A DNA stretch of 54,344 bases from an uncultured Saprospirales bacterium (GCA_937864265.1 CALMIR010000043.1:1-54344), one strand, 5' to 3'. Positions 14,282 to 23,515 are shown, numbered from the stretch's first letter. Notes: a model not told the origin generated them from the letters alone. Numbers and translations are program-made.

Positions 14282-15646
14282 TCACTCTTCTTCTTCTTCT
14301 TTATTTTTGTTAAGCACTACCTGACGCACCTGGCTGGGCAATAGGCTGATGAGGCCGCCAGAATATTTTTCCAACCCAAAAGCGAGTAAAATATACAATT
14401 CTGTAATACCCGGAACGGGAAGGAAAACAAAACTGAGGAAAGGCAGGAATTTTGGGATGTCCTTTAACTGCTTGAAGGCCGCTGAAATCTCTTTTTCAGA
14501 GGGTAGGTTGCGGTTGTCTTTTGACTTGAGCAACTGGGGCAGTATTTTGCCAAAAGTAATGGCCATTTCCCGTGTTTCCACGTATTCCATTTTGGCTGCT
14601 TTGCCCAGCTTGGCCATATTCTCGATGATGGCCTGGCCGATAAGCAATAACGCCGCCTGCCGGGCTTTATAAAAGCGAAGTTGCTTGCCATATAAATAGA
14701 GGAAACACCCCAAATCGCCTTTGGAAGAAGATATTTCAAGGGTGTCTAAATGAAGGCGTTGTAGCAGCTCTTGTATGAAAGCATTCTCCTGCTCATCGGC
14801 AGCCGAATCGGAGTAGGTACACAAAATAGCCAGGTCGAGCAAATAGCGTCGCGCCATCCAATCCAGCTCAGGCAGCAAGATGTCCTCTAATCCGATACCC
14901 CATTTGAAATGCTGGAGAGCCTCCTGCTTTTCTTTTTGGCTAAGTAAGCGGGAAGAAAACTTGAACAAACGGATGAGGTGTTGTTCGGGAGGACTGATTT
15001 TCCAGTCGGCATGAGCAGCAGCCGAGATGATTTGCAAACTGATGCGCTTCATCTCTTTTTTACGGGCAATCAATTTTGGAAAAAATAGCGCGGGGTCAAA
15101 CGCTGGTGTTCTAAGGGCATGCAGGTATTGATTGAAAAAATAGAGGTCCCAAAATAAGTGGGTGTTGACGCCATTTTTGGCAAAATCAAAATAGCTTTTC
15201 TTATAGCGCACCCGGTGAAAAATGATTTCCTCCGTAAACACCTTCTCTTTTTCCGCTCCATTCCAATGCAAGCCCCTGTAATAATCTTGGATGCGAAGGC
15301 CAAGCCGAATAAGTGCTTCTTCGTAAGCAGCACCTTCGGGCATTTCTTCTTGTAACAACCCAGCATACAGCAGGGTATCCAACAAGATCAACTTGGCCTG
15401 CTCTGCTTCAGAAAACCGACGCAGCACTGCCTCATCAAAATAAAACGGATAATACACCGGAAAACCATAAAGAATACCAGATTGCTGCATGCACAAGTAC
15501 AGCGGGTGTTTCAGGCTTTCAAAGCGGTCAGTCAATTCTGCACCCATCCACTCGTAGGCAGGGTTGGCAGCTTTGAGGCTCAATGGGTGGCTTTTGCGGT
15601 AGTTGAGGTATTCCTGATACCAATCGGTATGGCTGAAGGAAAACAT
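14282..15646 (-). CDS. LETM1-related biofilm-associated protein (TerB-like domain)
   Basis: A 454-residue protein of the Bacteroidota family annotated as LETM1-related biofilm-associated. I start at MFSFSHTDWYQEYLNY (15646); the 16 residues upstream look non-coding. The middle has a TerB-like helical domain (SAAAHADWKISPPEQHLIRL, then KFSSRLLSQKEKQEA). The C-terminal part has the LETM1-like segment KQLKDIPKFLPFLSFVFLPV followed by a second hydrophobic stretch, which suggests membrane association. The tail is KEEEEE. The role in biofilm is known only by family name. It is divergent from the TonB receptor gene and unrelated to the cassettes. Confidence 0.75.
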   Translation of the reverse strand: MFSFSHTDWYQEYLNYRKSHPLSLKAANPAYEWMGAELTDRFESLKHPLYLCMQQSGILYGFPVYYPFYFDEAVLRRFSEAEQAKLILLDTLLYAGLLQEEMPEGAAYEEALIRLGLRIQDYYRGLHWNGAEKEKVFTEEIIFHRVRYKKSYFDFAKNGVNTHLFWDLYFFNQYLHALRTPAFDPALFFPKLIARKKEMKRISLQIISAAAHADWKISPPEQHLIRLFKFSSRLLSQKEKQEALQHFKWGIGLEDILLPELDWMARRYLLDLAILCTYSDSAADEQENAFIQELLQRLHLDTLEISSSKGDLGCFLYLYGKQLRFYKARQAALLLIGQAIIENMAKLGKAAKMEYVETREMAITFGKILPQLLKSKDNRNLPSEKEISAAFKQLKDIPKFLPFLSFVFLPVPGITELYILLAFGLEKYSGGLISLLPSQVRQVVLNKNKEEEEE

Positions 15647-15899
15647 AGGTATGGGATTTGTGCACAAAATTAGAACCTCCCTGCAAACATTCAAAAAACA
15701 ATCGACTAGTTGGGCTAAGCTTTTTGCAGAATTAGGGTTTTATCCTAAAAACGGTTCGGGTACGCCACCCATCTCCGACTCATCCTAAGCCTTTTACAAT
15801 TCAAAGCGGCCATTCAACGGTTCACCAAAAAGGGCTTTCCATATCCCCAAATAGGGGGCATTTTTGGGGCATACGATCAATCAAAACCCTTTTGAAGTC

Positions 15900-18290
15900 A
15901 TGAAAAAGTTATTTTTACTCGTCACTGTTGTGTTATTTTTTACTTCGGCTGTTGCGGCACAAGTTACCCAAACCATCAAGGGTACTGTGGTGGACAAACA
16001 GTCGGAAATGCCCATTATCGGGGCTGCTGTGGAATTGGTCAGTGTTGATCCGATTAAAGGCGCCATTACTGATTTGGATGGGCAATACAGTATTGCAGAA
16101 GTACCGGTGGGGCGCCATACCATCCGGGTGAGCTATTTGGGCTATAGCCCGGTCACCATTCCCAATATTTTAGTTTCTGCGGGAAAAGAGAGTGTTTTAC
16201 AGGTGAGCTTGGAAGAAAGCGTCGTTCAAATGTCAGAAGTGGTCGTAACGGCTCAGGTGGAAAAGGGGCAGACCAATAATGAGATGGCCACCATCAGCGC
16301 CCGTTCGTTCAATTTGGAGGAAGTGACCCGCTTTTCTGGCGGTCGGAACGACGTGGCCCGTTTGGCGGGCAACTTTGCCGGGGTAGCCGTTGCCGATGAT
16401 TCCCGCAATGACATCGTCATTCGGGGCAATTCGCCCAGTGGCGTACTTTGGCGCTTGGAAGGCATTCCCATCCCCAATCCCAATCACTTCTCTACTTTGG
16501 GCACCACGGGCGGCCCGGTCAGCGCCCTCAACCCCAATTTGCTGCGTACCTCCGACTTCCTGACCTCGGCGTTTCCGGCGGAGTATGGCAATGCCCTGGG
16601 CGGTGTATTTGACATCGGCTTCCGTTCTGGCAATAAAGATAATTTTGAGGCGACCTTCCAATTGGCTGCTTTCAGCGGACTAGAGGCAATGGTTGAAGGG
16701 CCGCTTAGCACAAAAAAGAACAGCTCCTTTTTGTTGAGCTATCGCCACTCTTTTGTAGAGTTGGCCGATGCAGCAGGCATTCCGGTGGGTACCAATGCCA
16801 CGCCCAACTATCGGGATTTGTCTTTCAAAATGGATTTCGGCAACGGCAAAGCAGGTAAATTCTCGCTCTTTGGTATCGCTGCAACCAGCAAAATCGATTT
16901 TCTGGGCAATGAAATTGACGAGACCGATCTATTTGCCAATCCCAATGAGGACGCTTATGTGGATTCCAAACTGGGCATCGTGGGTTTGCGTCACAACATC
17001 GTAGCAGGCAAAGACGCTTATATCCGCACGGTGGCCTCCATAGCCTACGCGGGCAATCAATACGACCAGGACAATATCTTGGAGGATGGCCAAAAACTGC
17101 GGGTAACAGAAGTAGAAGATGGTACAACAACTTATTCGCTGTCTTCCTTTTACAATAAAAAATACAGTGCGCGTTTTACCATGCGCTCCGGTATTTTGTT
17201 TCAGTATTTTCAATTGGATACTAAGGTGGATGACCGCGATGGCCGCCCCGATTTGGACGAAGACGGCGAACCGGACTGGGTGAGGGTGCGCGACTTTGAC
17301 GGCGGTATGGGCTTGATGCAAGCCTTTTCACAGGGTATTTATCGCTTTTCCGATCAGTGGTCGGTCAATGCTGGTTTGCACTTGCAATATTTGGACATCA
17401 ACGATACTTATGCCATTGAGCCCCGCGCAGCGCTCGTTTGGCAGTTCCTACCGCGCCAGAAACTGACCTTGGGCTACGGCCTACACCATCAAATGCAACC
17501 GCTGCCCGTGTTTTTCTTTGAAGAGGAAGTCAGCCCCGGTGTTTACGAACGAAGCAATGAAGACTTGGATTTCCAGCGCAGCCACCACTTCGTATTGGGC
17601 TACGACCTGGGCTTGGGCAACGACTGGCGCATCAAGGCGGAAACGTATTACCAGGCCATCAGCCAAGCTGCTGTGGAAAAAACACCCAGTAGTTTCTCCT
17701 TGTTGAATGCAGGTGCTGACTTTGTATTCCCAGAAGCGGGATCGCTGGTGAACGACGGCGTTGGACAGAATTATGGTGTGGAACTGACGGTTGAAAAATT
17801 CTTCAGCAAAGGCTATTATGCCCTATTGACCGCCTCTGTGTTCGATTCCAAATACGAAGGTAGCGATGGGATAGAGCGCAATACAGCCTTCAACAACCAA
17901 TACGTGTTCAACCTGTTGGGTGGAAAGGAATTTAAAATTGGCGCCGACAAGCGCAACGCCCTGACCTTCGATTTCAAGTTGACCCGCGCCGGAGGCCGCT
18001 ATTATACGCCGGTCGATCTGGAAATTTCCCGACTGGTGGGCGAGGAAGTGTTGAAAGAGGAGGAAGCTTACAGCCTGCGCTTTGATCCGTATTTCCGATT
18101 GGATGCCAAGTTTGGGGTTCAATTGAACAGCAAGCGCCGTAAACTATCCCAGCACTTCTTCATCGATTTGCAAAATCTGACCGATCACAAGAACCTATTT
18201 GACAAACGCTACAACAGCTTGACCAACGAAATCAACGATGTGTATCAATCCGGATTTTTTCCAGATTTGATGTATCGTTTGCAATTTTAA
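15900..18290 (+). CDS. TonB-dependent receptor with CarboxypepD_reg-like domain
   Basis: A 796-residue outer-membrane transporter that would import a ligand with energy from TonB. Start at MKKLFLLVTVVLFF (15900), a signal peptide ending at AAQ. Residues about 22-105 form the carboxypeptidase-regulatory-like beta domain (IKGTVVDKQSEMPIIGAAVE, DLDGQYSI). The plug (about 115-215) contains ARLAGNFAGVAVADDSRNDI and VIRGNSPSGVLWRLEGIPIP. The beta-barrel follows and ends in a Phe (MYRLQF), as outer-membrane barrels do. No SusD-type lipoprotein is nearby, so a glycan role is not indicated; a metal or peptide ligand is possible. A strong hairpin separates it from the histidine kinase. Confidence 0.9.
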   Translation: MKKLFLLVTVVLFFTSAVAAQVTQTIKGTVVDKQSEMPIIGAAVELVSVDPIKGAITDLDGQYSIAEVPVGRHTIRVSYLGYSPVTIPNILVSAGKESVLQVSLEESVVQMSEVVVTAQVEKGQTNNEMATISARSFNLEEVTRFSGGRNDVARLAGNFAGVAVADDSRNDIVIRGNSPSGVLWRLEGIPIPNPNHFSTLGTTGGPVSALNPNLLRTSDFLTSAFPAEYGNALGGVFDIGFRSGNKDNFEATFQLAAFSGLEAMVEGPLSTKKNSSFLLSYRHSFVELADAAGIPVGTNATPNYRDLSFKMDFGNGKAGKFSLFGIAATSKIDFLGNEIDETDLFANPNEDAYVDSKLGIVGLRHNIVAGKDAYIRTVASIAYAGNQYDQDNILEDGQKLRVTEVEDGTTTYSLSSFYNKKYSARFTMRSGILFQYFQLDTKVDDRDGRPDLDEDGEPDWVRVRDFDGGMGLMQAFSQGIYRFSDQWSVNAGLHLQYLDINDTYAIEPRAALVWQFLPRQKLTLGYGLHHQMQPLPVFFFEEEVSPGVYERSNEDLDFQRSHHFVLGYDLGLGNDWRIKAETYYQAISQAAVEKTPSSFSLLNAGADFVFPEAGSLVNDGVGQNYGVELTVEKFFSKGYYALLTASVFDSKYEGSDGIERNTAFNNQYVFNLLGGKEFKIGADKRNALTFDFKLTRAGGRYYTPVDLEISRLVGEEVLKEEEAYSLRFDPYFRLDAKFGVQLNSKRRKLSQHFFIDLQNLTDHKNLFDKRYNSLTNEINDVYQSGFFPDLMYRLQF

Positions 18291-18322
18291 AAATTGTTGT
18301 ATCTTTATTTGACTTAATGCAA

Positions 18323-18356
18323 ATGCAGGGTTGCCCATTATACGGCAACCCTGCAT
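18323..18356 (+). terminator. Strong 13-bp hairpin after the TonB receptor
   Basis: ATGCAGGGTTGCC (18323-18335) and GGCAACCCTGCAT (18344-18356) pair perfectly around an 8-nt loop, 33 bp after the receptor stop and 25 bp before the kinase start. There is no following T-run, so it may be a Rho-independent terminator of weak type or an attenuating or stabilising hairpin between two genes. Confidence 0.6.
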
Positions 18357-18380
18357 CTAAAATACAAAGACCTTAGAAAA

Positions 18381-19442
18381 ATGTCAACACGGAAAGCAAG
18401 CGCAAGGGATTTATTGGGCTTTGACGATACCTGGCTGTTGTTGCTTGGCATTCCGATCATTTCTTTTTCTGTACCCCTCCTTTTTTTTAATGCCAGCCTA
18501 TCAGCGGGCATTATTGCCTACTTGCCCAAATGGGGGATTTCCATTCTACATACCGTATGCTACTGGTCGGTTACCCGAAGCGTTATGCTGTATTTCAGGC
18601 GGCGTTACCAGGGGTATGATCTAACCAAAATCCGATTGGTTTATGGTTACGCTACCCTGATTGCCGCCTTCTTTGCCGTCAACTACTTGACCGATTTCAT
18701 CATGGGTTGCGTTCCACATACGCCTCCTGAGGTCACTCATTTTTTAATGCGGGTCAGTTCGCTGACCATCGTAATTTTGGTAAGCGTTGTTTACGAAAGT
18801 ATCTACTTCTATGATTTGTGGCGGCAAACGATTTTGGAAACCGAGAAACTGAAGCGCGAAAACATCGAATCGCAATTGGAGAGCCTAAAAGCACAAGTAA
18901 GCCCCCATTTTTTATTCAACAGCCTAAACACACTCACCTACATCATACCGGAAAATGCAGATCGGGCGGTGCGCTTCGTGCAAAAGCTGTCCAAAGTGTA
19001 TCGCTACATCCTCGAAATAAGGGACAAAAAACTGATTTCCTTACAGGAAGAAATGGAATTTTTGGATGCCTACCTGTTTTTGTTGCGGGAAAGATTTGGC
19101 GATAACTTACGGGTGAATCTGCAAATTCCAGGGGAATACCTTACGCATTATATGGCACCTTTATCGCTCCAGATTTTGTTTGAAAATGCCATCAAGCACA
19201 ATATCATCTCCGGAGATAAACCCTTGGAGATCACAGTTTGGGTAGAAAACAAGCGTTTGGTGGTGCGCAACAAGCTACAGCGCAAAAAACAAAACATGCC
19301 TTCCACCAAATTTGGCTTGCAAAACATCAGCAACCGCTATGCCTATCTCTGCGATGAGCAGGTGGATGTGCTGGAAAGCTCCGAGTATTTCAGCGTCAGT
19401 TTGCCACTTATAGGAGCGCCTGCTAAGATTGCTGGGGAGTAA
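18381..19442 (+). CDS. LytS/YehU-type sensor histidine kinase
   Basis: A 353-residue membrane kinase. Four hydrophobic helices occupy about residues 15-150 (LLLLGIPIISFSVPLLFF and onwards). A coiled stretch follows, then the His_kinase domain with the phospho-acceptor in QVSPHFLFNSLNTLTYIIPE, and the ATP-binding part LSLQILFENAIKHN (N box) and KFGLQNISNRY (G box). Such kinases signal to LytTR response regulators; none is encoded in this window, which is unusual because the two are normally adjacent. The DUF2141 gene follows closely, so co-transcription is possible. Confidence 0.9.
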   Translation: MSTRKASARDLLGFDDTWLLLLGIPIISFSVPLLFFNASLSAGIIAYLPKWGISILHTVCYWSVTRSVMLYFRRRYQGYDLTKIRLVYGYATLIAAFFAVNYLTDFIMGCVPHTPPEVTHFLMRVSSLTIVILVSVVYESIYFYDLWRQTILETEKLKRENIESQLESLKAQVSPHFLFNSLNTLTYIIPENADRAVRFVQKLSKVYRYILEIRDKKLISLQEEMEFLDAYLFLLRERFGDNLRVNLQIPGEYLTHYMAPLSLQILFENAIKHNIISGDKPLEITVWVENKRLVVRNKLQRKKQNMPSTKFGLQNISNRYAYLCDEQVDVLESSEYFSVSLPLIGAPAKIAGE

Positions 19443-19515
19443 ACGCAAATTTTTGCTGAACTTTTATGCCTTTAGACCGTTGTGTGAAGTTGTACCGTAT
19501 CAAAACCACACATAC

Positions 19516-19959
19516 ATGTCGAGCATCCTCTTCCTATTGAGCTTATTTTCTGCTGTAAACAACCTTTTTGTTGCTCCCCCGCTTACCTTCGAACTGCGGA
19601 TGGAAAATTTGGAGCAGGCCTCTGGTGCTATATGGGTAGCTTTCTACGATCAACCCGATACTTTTTTGAAAGACGAAGGTATCGTCAATCAGGTTGTACA
19701 GCGGGTTAGTGCCACACCCGTTCAAACCATTGAAATTGATGGCGTTACTCCCGGCATTTATGCCATTGCTGTTTTTCACGACTTGAATGACAACAAAGTG
19801 CTGGACAAAAATGCCTTAGGGGTACCTACTGAACCGTATGCCTTTTCTCGTGATTGTCGGCAAAAGCTCCGGGCACCACGTTTTGAGGAAGCTCGTTTTA
19901 CCCTGAATCAGGAAAATACCAAAATGACGTTCACGCTGCGGCGCTGGAAGGATATGTAA
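19516..19959 (+). CDS. DUF2141 domain-containing secreted protein
   Basis: A 147-residue protein with a signal-like N-terminus (MSSILFLLSLFSAVNNLF) and the DUF2141 signature GIYAIAVFHDLNDNKVLDKN followed by GVPTEPYAFS. Members are small periplasmic or secreted beta proteins of unknown function. The frame is open from 19429, overlapping the kinase gene, but the signal peptide places the start at ATG 19516. Its position 74 bp after the kinase suggests one transcript. Confidence 0.82.
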   Translation: MSSILFLLSLFSAVNNLFVAPPLTFELRMENLEQASGAIWVAFYDQPDTFLKDEGIVNQVVQRVSATPVQTIEIDGVTPGIYAIAVFHDLNDNKVLDKNALGVPTEPYAFSRDCRQKLRAPRFEEARFTLNQENTKMTFTLRRWKDM

Positions 19960-19966
19960 AAAAAAA

Positions 19967-19999
19967 GCCGTGCTGATGTAAAGTACACCATAACACGGC
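19967..19999 (-). terminator. Possible terminator hairpin
   Basis: GCCGTG (19967-19972) pairs with CACGGC (19994-19999). On the minus strand it is followed by nine T, which would suit a minus-strand terminator, but I see no minus-strand gene just upstream (the 75-codon frame at 20022-20249 is not convincing). On the plus strand it follows the DUF2141 gene without a T-run. The stretch 20000-20220 shows nothing else. Confidence 0.35.
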
Positions 20000-20220
20000 C
20001 ATTCCCTATACTATGAAAAAACTACTTGAAGCAATCCAAAGCTTCTGCTTCGCTTTGATTGACTAAACTTGCCTTCAATTTTTTAAGTGACGCGATTGGA
20101 AAAAAATGCCGGATTTTGGGAGGAGTATTTGCTCCGGCGGACGTTGCTGTTCTTTTACGGAGAAACGGGAGAATTGTTTCTGGATAAAGGAGGAAAAAGT
20201 AAATTTTGCATCTACGTGAT

Positions 20221-20724
20221 ATGGTTTCAACAATTACACTAACAACCATTTACCACTGCTCCCTGGAGCGGGCTTTCAAGACGCCTTTATTGTGCGATGT
20301 CACCAAAGTCCATACCGGATACGGGCTGATGCCTAAAATCACGCACTGCACGGACGATGAAAATTGGGGCAAACCGGGTGCTACCAAAAAAGTGTTCGCA
20401 GCCAAATCGCTGACCCAAAAAGGCGGCTTTGTATCTGTAGATCGGATATTGGAACGGGTGGAAAATCAGTATTGGAAATTTCAGGTGGATCAGTTTCAAT
20501 CCTGGATGCTGGGCTTCCACAAATTCATAGGCGTATGGCAAACCGAACCATTAGCGCCCAATAAAATTTTGGTAACCTACACCTATACCTTGCACGCCAA
20601 TTTCCCCTTACTTTATCCCCTGAATTGGCTATTTGCCAAAACTTTTTGGCGGATATATATGAAAAGGGTTTTGGAAAATGTTCGGCAAATGGCCTATCAC
20701 AATGAGCCTTATCAATACGAATGA
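20221..20724 (+). CDS. SRPBCC-like hypothetical protein
   Basis: A 167-residue protein, probably of the START/SRPBCC helix-grip fold: N-terminal IYHCSLERAFKTPLLCDVTK (motif of a strand and helix typical of the fold), a central sheet with KFQVDQFQSWMLGFHKFIGV and LVTYTYTLHANFPLL, and a long C-terminal helix RIYMKRVLENVRQMAY. No catalytic residue can be named. Start at ATG 20221; a TTG at 20206 has GGAGG 12 nt upstream (20189-20193) and is an alternative. Its stop overlaps the ATG of the next gene, so both form an operon. Confidence 0.65.
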   Translation: MVSTITLTTIYHCSLERAFKTPLLCDVTKVHTGYGLMPKITHCTDDENWGKPGATKKVFAAKSLTQKGGFVSVDRILERVENQYWKFQVDQFQSWMLGFHKFIGVWQTEPLAPNKILVTYTYTLHANFPLLYPLNWLFAKTFWRIYMKRVLENVRQMAYHNEPYQYE

Positions 20725-21137
20725 AAAACGCCACGGTGCTAGTGAAAAACGTCATCAAAATAGTATCCATATCCTTGCTATTGCTTACCGGATTGAATGC
20801 CGTTGTAGCTGGAGTACTTTTTATTCTTGATCCGTCAGGGGCAAAGATGGGCATGTCTGTCGAATACTTGAAATACGCCCCTTTTCGATCCTTTCTTATT
20901 CCAGGAATAGTGTTGTTTGTGGCAAATGGCGTGTTGAATTTTGCGGCTGCCATTGCGATCATAAAAAACAAAGCTTATTCCCATTTATTCACCATTTTTC
21001 AAGGGGCTGTACTCTGTGGGTGGATTTTGATCCAGGTCATGATGGTCAGAGATGTTAATCCATTGCATGCGATCATGCTGACCATTGGCATCCTATTGAT
21101 GGCATGTGGGTACATGCTGAAAAAAACCGACACCTAA
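20721..21137 (+). CDS. Small four-helix membrane protein
   Basis: A 138-residue integral membrane protein with four hydrophobic helices (about 12-35, 55-75, 80-100 and 110-130), the third preceded by KNKAY. I do not recognise a named family. It overlaps the SRPBCC-like gene by four nt (ATGA), which implies translational coupling, and it overlaps the end of the converging GNAT gene by four nt. Confidence 0.65.
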   Translation: MKNATVLVKNVIKIVSISLLLLTGLNAVVAGVLFILDPSGAKMGMSVEYLKYAPFRSFLIPGIVLFVANGVLNFAAAIAIIKNKAYSHLFTIFQGAVLCGWILIQVMMVRDVNPLHAIMLTIGILLMACGYMLKKTDT

Positions 21138-21661
21138 AGCGCCAGCAACCTTCTTTCTAAACCCTGCCAAACATAGCGGTACTTATTGGAAAAGCCGCCA
21201 CCCGGGTTTTCAGAGTTAACCATATCATGCCGAATGCCGCCGATTCGCTCGTAAAACTGGATGGCCTGTGCATTTTCTTCCAAAACCCACAAATGAAAGC
21301 CATCTACCTGTGCCTGATGCTGAAGTATGGCCCTGATAGATGCCGCAATCAATTGACGCCCCAAGCCTTTGCCCTGGCTCTGTTTGCTCACATGAAGGTT
21401 ATCCAGGAGGGTGCCATAAAGGGGATCGTTATCGAAAAACAGGCAGGCAAACCCCAAAAGCTGCTGGTCTTGTTCGGCGATCAGGATGTGTTGGTTGGGA
21501 GTGGGGGTATCCAGCCGTTGTTGCCAAACCTCCAGGCGGTCGTCTAGTACCTGATGATCCAGATAGGCATCCGAATACACGCCTCTGTAATGTATTTGCC
21601 AGCTTTGAGCGTGTAGTTGGGCAATGCGCGATGCATCGGCCAAGGTCGCTGTACGGATTTC
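21134..21661 (-). CDS. GNAT family N-acetyltransferase
   Basis: A 175-residue acetyl-CoA dependent acetyltransferase, start MEIRTATLADASRI (21661); the longer frame to 21703 is less likely. The acetyl-CoA loop is HVSKQSQGKGLGRQLI (Q/RxxGxG/A type), followed by the helix AASIRAILQHQ; the late motif LWVLEENAQAIQFYERIGGI is also typical. The substrate is unknown; the family acylates amines from small molecules to protein N-termini. It converges on the membrane-protein gene and has no operon partner. Confidence 0.9.
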   Translation of the reverse strand, partial: EIRTATLADASRIAQLHAQSWQIHYRGVYSDAYLDHQVLDDRLEVWQQRLDTPTPNQHILIAEQDQQLLGFACLFFDNDPLYGTLLDNLHVSKQSQGKGLGRQLIAASIRAILQHQAQVDGFHLWVLEENAQAIQFYERIGGIRHDMVNSENPGGGFSNKYRYVWQGLERRLLAL

Positions 21662-21750
21662 CATATTGACGATAAAATGGGTGATAAATAAAATGAACTG
21701 CAAAGATAGGTTCTTGGCAGTTCATTTTTCCCAGTTGTACTGGTCAGGTT

Positions 21751-22296
21751 TTATAAGTGGAGACAGATGCCTACCGTTAGCAGCGACAGACCATATCCGA
21801 CCTCGCCAAAAGCCCCCAAATTTTCGGAGAAAAAGTACCGCGCGCCGCCAAATAGAGCATAAGTCAACCCACCGTAGGTGTCCACATCCGGTTGGCTGCC
21901 TGTTCCTTTCCAGGTAGAAGAGCTAATCGTAGCTCCCAGGAAAGCACCCGCGTAAAGGTCTAATTCTTCCAATTCTGGCAGGTTGAAATGATAGCTTGCC
22001 CTTGGCCCTACGATCAGGTAGGTGTAAGCCCACCTGGCCTCACCGCCAAGATAAGCATAACTCCAAGTAGAACGCGAAAAAGCCAAATAAGCGCCTACAC
22101 TGATTTCATCCGTAACACCGTACTCTACACTTCCGCCAATGGGAGGTAAATCAAGCGTACCAGCAAAATTGTAAAAAGACAGCAACCCGATTCCAGCATT
22201 CACATTGATGTCGCCTTGCACGTGCAATTGGGCGTTTAGCGTAGTGGCCGCAGCCAAACTCAGGCAAATAGTTAGGGTAAAAATGAATTTTTTCAT
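21751..22296 (-). CDS. Small outer-membrane beta-barrel protein
   Basis: A 181-residue protein with signal peptide MKKFIFTLTICLSLAAATTL cleaved near NAQ. The mature part consists of alternating strands rich in Gly, Tyr and Ser, for example GGSVEYGVTDEISVGAYLAF and YAGAFLGATISSSTW, typical of 8-stranded barrels. The end GYGLSLLTVGICLHL lacks the usual terminal Phe or Tyr but keeps the pattern. Role unknown; it may be structural or a porin-like small protein. Confidence 0.78.
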   Translation of the reverse strand: MKKFIFTLTICLSLAAATTLNAQLHVQGDINVNAGIGLLSFYNFAGTLDLPPIGGSVEYGVTDEISVGAYLAFSRSTWSYAYLGGEARWAYTYLIVGPRASYHFNLPELEELDLYAGAFLGATISSSTWKGTGSQPDVDTYGGLTYALFGGARYFFSENLGAFGEVGYGLSLLTVGICLHL

Positions 22297-22476
22297 AGTT
22301 GATTTTATGTGTTTTGAGGTGATGAAATGCGAATCAAAAGCCCGGGGCTTTCACTTATAAATAAATGAAAGCGTGACTATTTGGGGGCAGGAAGGAGTAG
22401 TAAAGGATGCTATTGTCCAGCAAATATACAACTAGACTTTAGATTAGGAAACAACCAACCCGGTAAAAAGCAAAAA

Positions 22477-22501
22477 CTCCCGAATTGGGACAATTCGGGA
22501 G
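22477..22501 (-). terminator. Rho-independent terminator of the S24 repressor gene
   Basis: CTCCCGAATTG (22477-22487) and CAATTCGGGAG (22491-22501) pair perfectly with a 3-nt loop. On the minus strand the hairpin is followed by TTTTTG. It stands about 40 bp after the stop of the repressor gene. Confidence 0.85.
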
Positions 22502-22540
22502 GAAAATCAAAAAAACAGCAGGATATTGTTCTTTTAGTGC

Positions 22541-23281
22541 CTACAGGCTACTGATGCGCCTGATAACTTGAAACAATCGGGTGTATTCATTCACTTCTTC
22601 TATAAATGGGTCATGCTCGAGGTGGTTGGCAGAAATCAACTTGAGGTGGGTGGTTCTGCCTTTGGAATCGGTAATCCGTTGTAGGAATTTGATCCACACC
22701 CTTCCATTATTTTTCACCGCATACATTTTATTGTCTCTCAATTCGTGTATGCCGCTGACTTCTTTGCAGATGACCATATCTCCATCATTGATGATCGGCT
22801 CCATACTATTACCCTTGATGGGGAAGGCAACCAAGCCACCGCCATTCAAGCCCGGCAGGCTGAAATATTCCAACTCTTCCGTGCTGAAGCCCGCCGCATC
22901 GATTGTAGCACCCGCAAAGGCTTCCGTGGTAGTAAATAGGATATTGCCTTTGAATCCGATCGCCTCATGCACGTCTTTGGGGACAAAATTCTCGATTTCC
23001 ATGCCAAAAGGCTCACCGTCGCCTTCCAGCATAAAGGATTCATTGATGCCAAATTCTTTACAGAGAATTTTCGCGTGGCGGTAATCAATACAGCGTTTGT
23101 CTTCCGGGTTCAAAAATGCCCTTACGATATGGCCATAGGAGCGGTTGCCCAGGATGCGCTCAGCAAAATCGCCCATACCTTTGCCGCTGCGGTCGTTTTT
23201 GACAATCACACCGCGGTCTTCCAGCATTTTGAATACTTTTATAAAGCGATCATTTAGTTGAAGCCTGTCATCTCTAATCAT
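22541..23281 (-). CDS. LexA/CI-like repressor with S24 peptidase domain
   Basis: A 246-residue transcriptional regulator. The N-terminal part (about 1-90) is an XRE-like helix-turn-helix region (FAERILGNRSYGHIVRAFLN). The C-terminal S24 domain has the catalytic Ser in KGNSMEPIINDGDMVICKEV and a Lys in NNGRVWIKFLQRI, so RecA-stimulated self-cleavage is possible. Members of this type act as phage-like or stress repressors in Bacteroidota. It faces away from the YceI gene, and a long hairpin lies in the shared upstream region. No prophage genes are near, so a chromosomal stress regulator is more likely. Confidence 0.85.
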   Translation of the reverse strand: MIRDDRLQLNDRFIKVFKMLEDRGVIVKNDRSGKGMGDFAERILGNRSYGHIVRAFLNPEDKRCIDYRHAKILCKEFGINESFMLEGDGEPFGMEIENFVPKDVHEAIGFKGNILFTTTEAFAGATIDAAGFSTEELEYFSLPGLNGGGLVAFPIKGNSMEPIINDGDMVICKEVSGIHELRDNKMYAVKNNGRVWIKFLQRITDSKGRTTHLKLISANHLEHDPFIEEVNEYTRLFQVIRRISSL

Positions 23282-23432
23282 AATGGATGTTTTTTTAAAA
23301 CAAATTTCCTGAAATCGCCTGCAAGTTAAAACAAAAAATTATATCAAACAAATAATTTGAATTTTTTTGTGATGTTTTTTTTTATTCTCTACAAGTTGTG
23401 GCAAGCAGGTTTTGTAGTGTGCAAAAAATTAC

Positions 23433-23515
23433 TTCCCGATTTATTGAAGTCCTTACCCTAGCAGACACACTTGAAATGAACCGTTTAGCCCGCTAGGGTA
23501 AGGACAAATCGGGAA
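23433..23515. promoter_or_regulatory. Long imperfect hairpin between divergent genes
   Basis: TTCCCGATTT (23433-23442) and GTCCTTACCCTAGC (23449-23462) pair perfectly with GCTAGGGTAAGGAC (23492-23505) and AAATCGGGAA (23506-23515). This makes 24 bp of stem with a 6-nt bulge on one side and a 29-nt loop. It lies 125 bp before the YceI start. No T-run follows. It could be a leader RNA element, an operator or a small mobile repeat. The rest of 23282-23640 is AT-rich and shows nothing else. Confidence 0.7.

Noticed and set aside
20022-20249. 75-codon minus-strand frame before a T9 hairpin
   Set aside because: Protein sequence is not convincing and the frame overlaps the 5' end of the SRPBCC-like gene; the hairpin alone is not enough.
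22541-23281. S24 repressor as sign of a prophage
   Set aside because: No phage structural, replication or integrase genes next to it.
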